Below are positions 61,900 through 64,000 of a stretch of DNA of 64,000 nt, in pieces. The stretch is from contig CALDLA010000067.1 in assembly GCA_937898415.1 (NCBI GenBank), forward strand, positions 14,306 through 78,305. Direction: 5' to 3'. Below the pieces are notes generated by a model. The model saw only the letters and a program-made list of their open reading frames with translations. It did no database searches and was not told where the DNA came from. Position 1 is the first letter of the stretch, and each line of letters opens with the position of its first letter. Made by a program: the position numbers and the translations under genes. Source of the stretch: an uncultured Prevotellaceae bacterium. Its GTDB lineage: Bacteria > Bacteroidota > Bacteroidia > Bacteroidales > Bacteroidaceae.

Positions 61900-64000
61900 A
61901 TGATGAGAACAACAAGACTTACCCCCAGACGGCTGGGGATGCAATCATTTAGGAACGCATGGCAGCGCCTCAGCGTGACGCTGCTCGTCATGGTGCTCAC
62001 GATGGCCGCGCAGAAGGCGTGGGCCGACGGCGGCTTGACCGACTACACCTTCTCGACCGGTGTGAATCAAAGTAAATGGATTACGCTGAGTAACAATGCC
62101 ACGCAGATTGTCGCGTCAGGCCAGGAAGACGGTTATTCTTCGCTGACCAACATCGGCTTCACGTTCCAGTTCGGCGACGGGACTTACTCCCAGTTCTGGG
62201 CCAACTCCAACGGCATCTTCAGCTTTAACAACACTCCCACGGGCGATTACAGGAGACAGTTCCAAAAGTTTTCTGATATGGACTGCACTACGGCCAACCA
62301 GCCCAAGATTTGCGGAATAACCAAGGATCTGCATACCGGCTCTAACGGCTATGTCAAATATGAGCTCACTGGCTCTGCGCCTAATCGTGTCCTGGTGTGT
62401 GAGTATTACCTTAGAGAGTCTAATCAAAGTGGGAATGCCACATTCAAATTTCAAGTACAACTCTATGAATTTGGCAATAAGGTTGTCTTTGTTTATGGCG
62501 AGACTACGTCTAATCCTACTATTTATCAGATTGGTCTCAGCCAGTCAAGCAGCGACATTTGGACAGTCAATGCTTCAACCCATCAGACTGCCCATGCCAC
62601 GGGACCCGTATCAGCGGAAAACAATAACATTTGGCCTGGTGTTTATCGTTATTACGAATTCGCTCCTTTCCAGCCCTTCACAGACAACGGCGACGATACG
62701 TACACCATTTTGAATGACGAGGGCTGGGATGCCTTCTGCGACATGCTCGACAACTTCGACCACAACACCAGCGGCGGCTACTGCTTCGACGGCAAGACGG
62801 TGAAGCTGGATGCCGACATCAGCATCACCCGCGCCGCTGGCAACACCGGCTACCACGACTTCACCGGCATCTTCGACGGTCAGGGACATACGCTCAGTGT
62901 CGACATCACCGACACCCAGAACCAGGGCACCGCGCCCTTCCGCGTCATCAGCAACGCCACCATCCGCAACCTGCACGTCACCGGCTCCGTCACCGGCACC
63001 GCCCACGCCTCTGGACTCGTGGGCAAGGCCTGCGCCGGCACCATTCTCATTGAGAACTGCCTCGTGGAGGCCAACGTCAACTCCACCGTAGGCGACACCA
63101 AAGGCAACAGGCACTGCGGCGGCATCGTGGGTCACGGCTTCGGAGGCAACAACCCCGTCGACCTCACCCTGCGCAACTGCGTCTATGCCGGCACCATCAC
63201 CTGCGACAAGAACTACATCGGCGGCTTGCAAGGCTGGAGCGACGGCAACACGCTCACCCTCGAGAACTGCCTCTTCGCCGGCAGCTACCAAGGCACCGAG
63301 GCTGGCACCGCCGCATTCCACCCCATAGCCCTGCACAACACCGGCAGTGCCACCACCCTGACTGCAACCAACGTCTTCGCAGCCGTGGCACCCACCGCGA
63401 CCAATGCCAACTTCATTGCCGCCGACGGCATCAAGACCACCGGCCGCGCCACCGCCCCCGCAGGCCTTGGCAACCAGGTGGCGACTTACAACTACATGAA
63501 CACCACCGTCTATCAGCACGGCCTCCTCTACAACGGCCTCTATTACGTCGCGCCGACGCTCAGCACCGACAACAACGGCTCCTACCTTATTAATAACGAG
63601 GACGACTGGACCAACTTCTGCGACGCGCTCTACAACAACGGCACGTGGAACCGCTTCAGCGGCCAAACCGTGAAATTAGGCGCGGACATCAGCGTCAGCC
63701 GCATGGCCGGCTACGACAACCACGACTTCCTCGGCACCTTCGACGGTAACCATAAAAAGCTGACCTTCACCGCCACCGCCACCGCCAGCTACTTGGCGCC
63801 TTTCCGCAACGTTTTGGGCAACAGCGACACCGACCGCGCCGTCATCCAAGACCTGAACGTGGTGACCAACATCACCTCCGCCGACCAGCGCCACGCGGCA
63901 GGACTCATCGCCGAGGTGTGGGGCTATGTCGATGTTACCAACTGTAACGTCACGGTTGACATCACTGCCACCAAGGGCTCCACCAACACCGACCTCTATC
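61900..64000 (+). CDS. Large exported GLUG-repeat surface protein, 3' end outside window
   Basis: At least 700 residues, continuing past the window. A long signal peptide (RNAWQRLSVTLLVMVLTMAAQKAWA) follows a basic N-terminus. Residues about 45-255 are a beta-rich domain. After that come repeated blocks with GLUG-type motifs (GLVGKACAG, GGIVGHGFGG, GGLQGWSDG) and a twice-repeated unit beginning DEGWDAFCDML / NEDDWTNFCDAL followed by TVKLDADIS / TVKLGADIS. This pattern is typical of beta-helical adhesins. The repeat part is much more GC-rich than the adjacent capsule operon. Function: probable surface adhesion; inference. Confidence 0.8.
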   Translation, partial: MMRTTRLTPRRLGMQSFRNAWQRLSVTLLVMVLTMAAQKAWADGGLTDYTFSTGVNQSKWITLSNNATQIVASGQEDGYSSLTNIGFTFQFGDGTYSQFWANSNGIFSFNNTPTGDYRRQFQKFSDMDCTTANQPKICGITKDLHTGSNGYVKYELTGSAPNRVLVCEYYLRESNQSGNATFKFQVQLYEFGNKVVFVYGETTSNPTIYQIGLSQSSSDIWTVNASTHQTAHATGPVSAENNNIWPGVYRYYEFAPFQPFTDNGDDTYTILNDEGWDAFCDMLDNFDHNTSGGYCFDGKTVKLDADISITRAAGNTGYHDFTGIFDGQGHTLSVDITDTQNQGTAPFRVISNATIRNLHVTGSVTGTAHASGLVGKACAGTILIENCLVEANVNSTVGDTKGNRHCGGIVGHGFGGNNPVDLTLRNCVYAGTITCDKNYIGGLQGWSDGNTLTLENCLFAGSYQGTEAGTAAFHPIALHNTGSATTLTATNVFAAVAPTATNANFIAADGIKTTGRATAPAGLGNQVATYNYMNTTVYQHGLLYNGLYYVAPTLSTDNNGSYLINNEDDWTNFCDALYNNGTWNRFSGQTVKLGADISVSRMAGYDNHDFLGTFDGNHKKLTFTATATASYLAPFRNVLGNSDTDRAVIQDLNVVTNITSADQRHAAGLIAEVWGYVDVTNCNVTVDITATKGSTNTDLY

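Overview
The window looks like a chromosome segment from a carbohydrate-degrading Bacteroidales bacterium, most likely a Prevotella-type gut or rumen species. The evidence is a SusC/SusD pair, many glycoside hydrolases (GH) with Bacteroidota signal peptides and lipoboxes, an UpxY-type antiterminator heading a capsule operon, and several -7 elements of the Bacteroidota form TAnnTTTG. No tRNA, rRNA, CRISPR array, transposase or phage gene was seen.

Layout. 1-3.1 kb (minus): a TonB-dependent receptor cut by the window edge, a GH5 endoglucanase-type lipoprotein and a GH43-type enzyme, read as one unit. 3.2-13.5 kb (minus): two large outer-membrane beta-barrel proteins flanking a BlaI/BlaR1-type regulator pair with three operator-like repeats, an SDR oxidoreductase and a YqhD-type alcohol dehydrogenase. 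13.6-22.9 kb (minus): a tightly packed operon with an AAA-type ATPase, then two copies of a pair made of a multi-pass membrane protein (DUF6057-like) and a beta-propeller lipoprotein with a CxxCH motif, then a two-domain acetyl/feruloyl esterase.

23.1-40.1 kb: a polysaccharide utilization locus. Minus-strand genes are GH3, SusC, SusD, a SusE-position lipoprotein and a FISUMP-type lipoprotein, ended by a strong terminator. Divergent plus-strand genes are two GH43 enzymes, a GH9 endoglucanase and a Tat-exported aldo/keto reductase with Fe-S motifs. A convergent minus-strand unit (GH3 then GH97) follows to 44.4 kb. The enzyme set (GH9, GH5, GH43, GH3, GH97, acetyl/feruloyl esterase) fits hemicellulose such as arabinoxylan, xyloglucan or mixed-linkage glucan; the exact substrate is inference.

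44.4-61.6 kb (minus): a capsule/exopolysaccharide operon read from a promoter near 61.55 kb. Its leader of about 310 nt contains an intrinsic terminator just before the UpxY antiterminator gene. Then come Wzx flippase, CapA-like phosphoesterase-fold protein, two paralogous GNAT-like proteins, an ATP-grasp ligase, a cytidylyltransferase, LicD, a MurB-like oxidoreductase with an unusual C-terminus, a Wzy-like polymerase, pyruvyltransferase, two GT4 glycosyltransferases, two hexapeptide acetyltransferases, a TupA-like ATP-grasp protein, a secreted GH26-type hydrolase and an Alg14/Alg13-like split glycosyltransferase. This block is visibly more AT-rich than its flanks. At 61.9-64 kb (plus) a large exported GLUG-repeat protein runs off the window.

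The points most worth attention are the duplicated membrane-protein/CxxCH-propeller operon, the unusual enzyme set in the capsule operon, a leader inverted repeat that buries the start codon of an outer-membrane protein gene, and about ten short degenerate 7-9 nt tandem repeats scattered through coding sequences and gene junctions.
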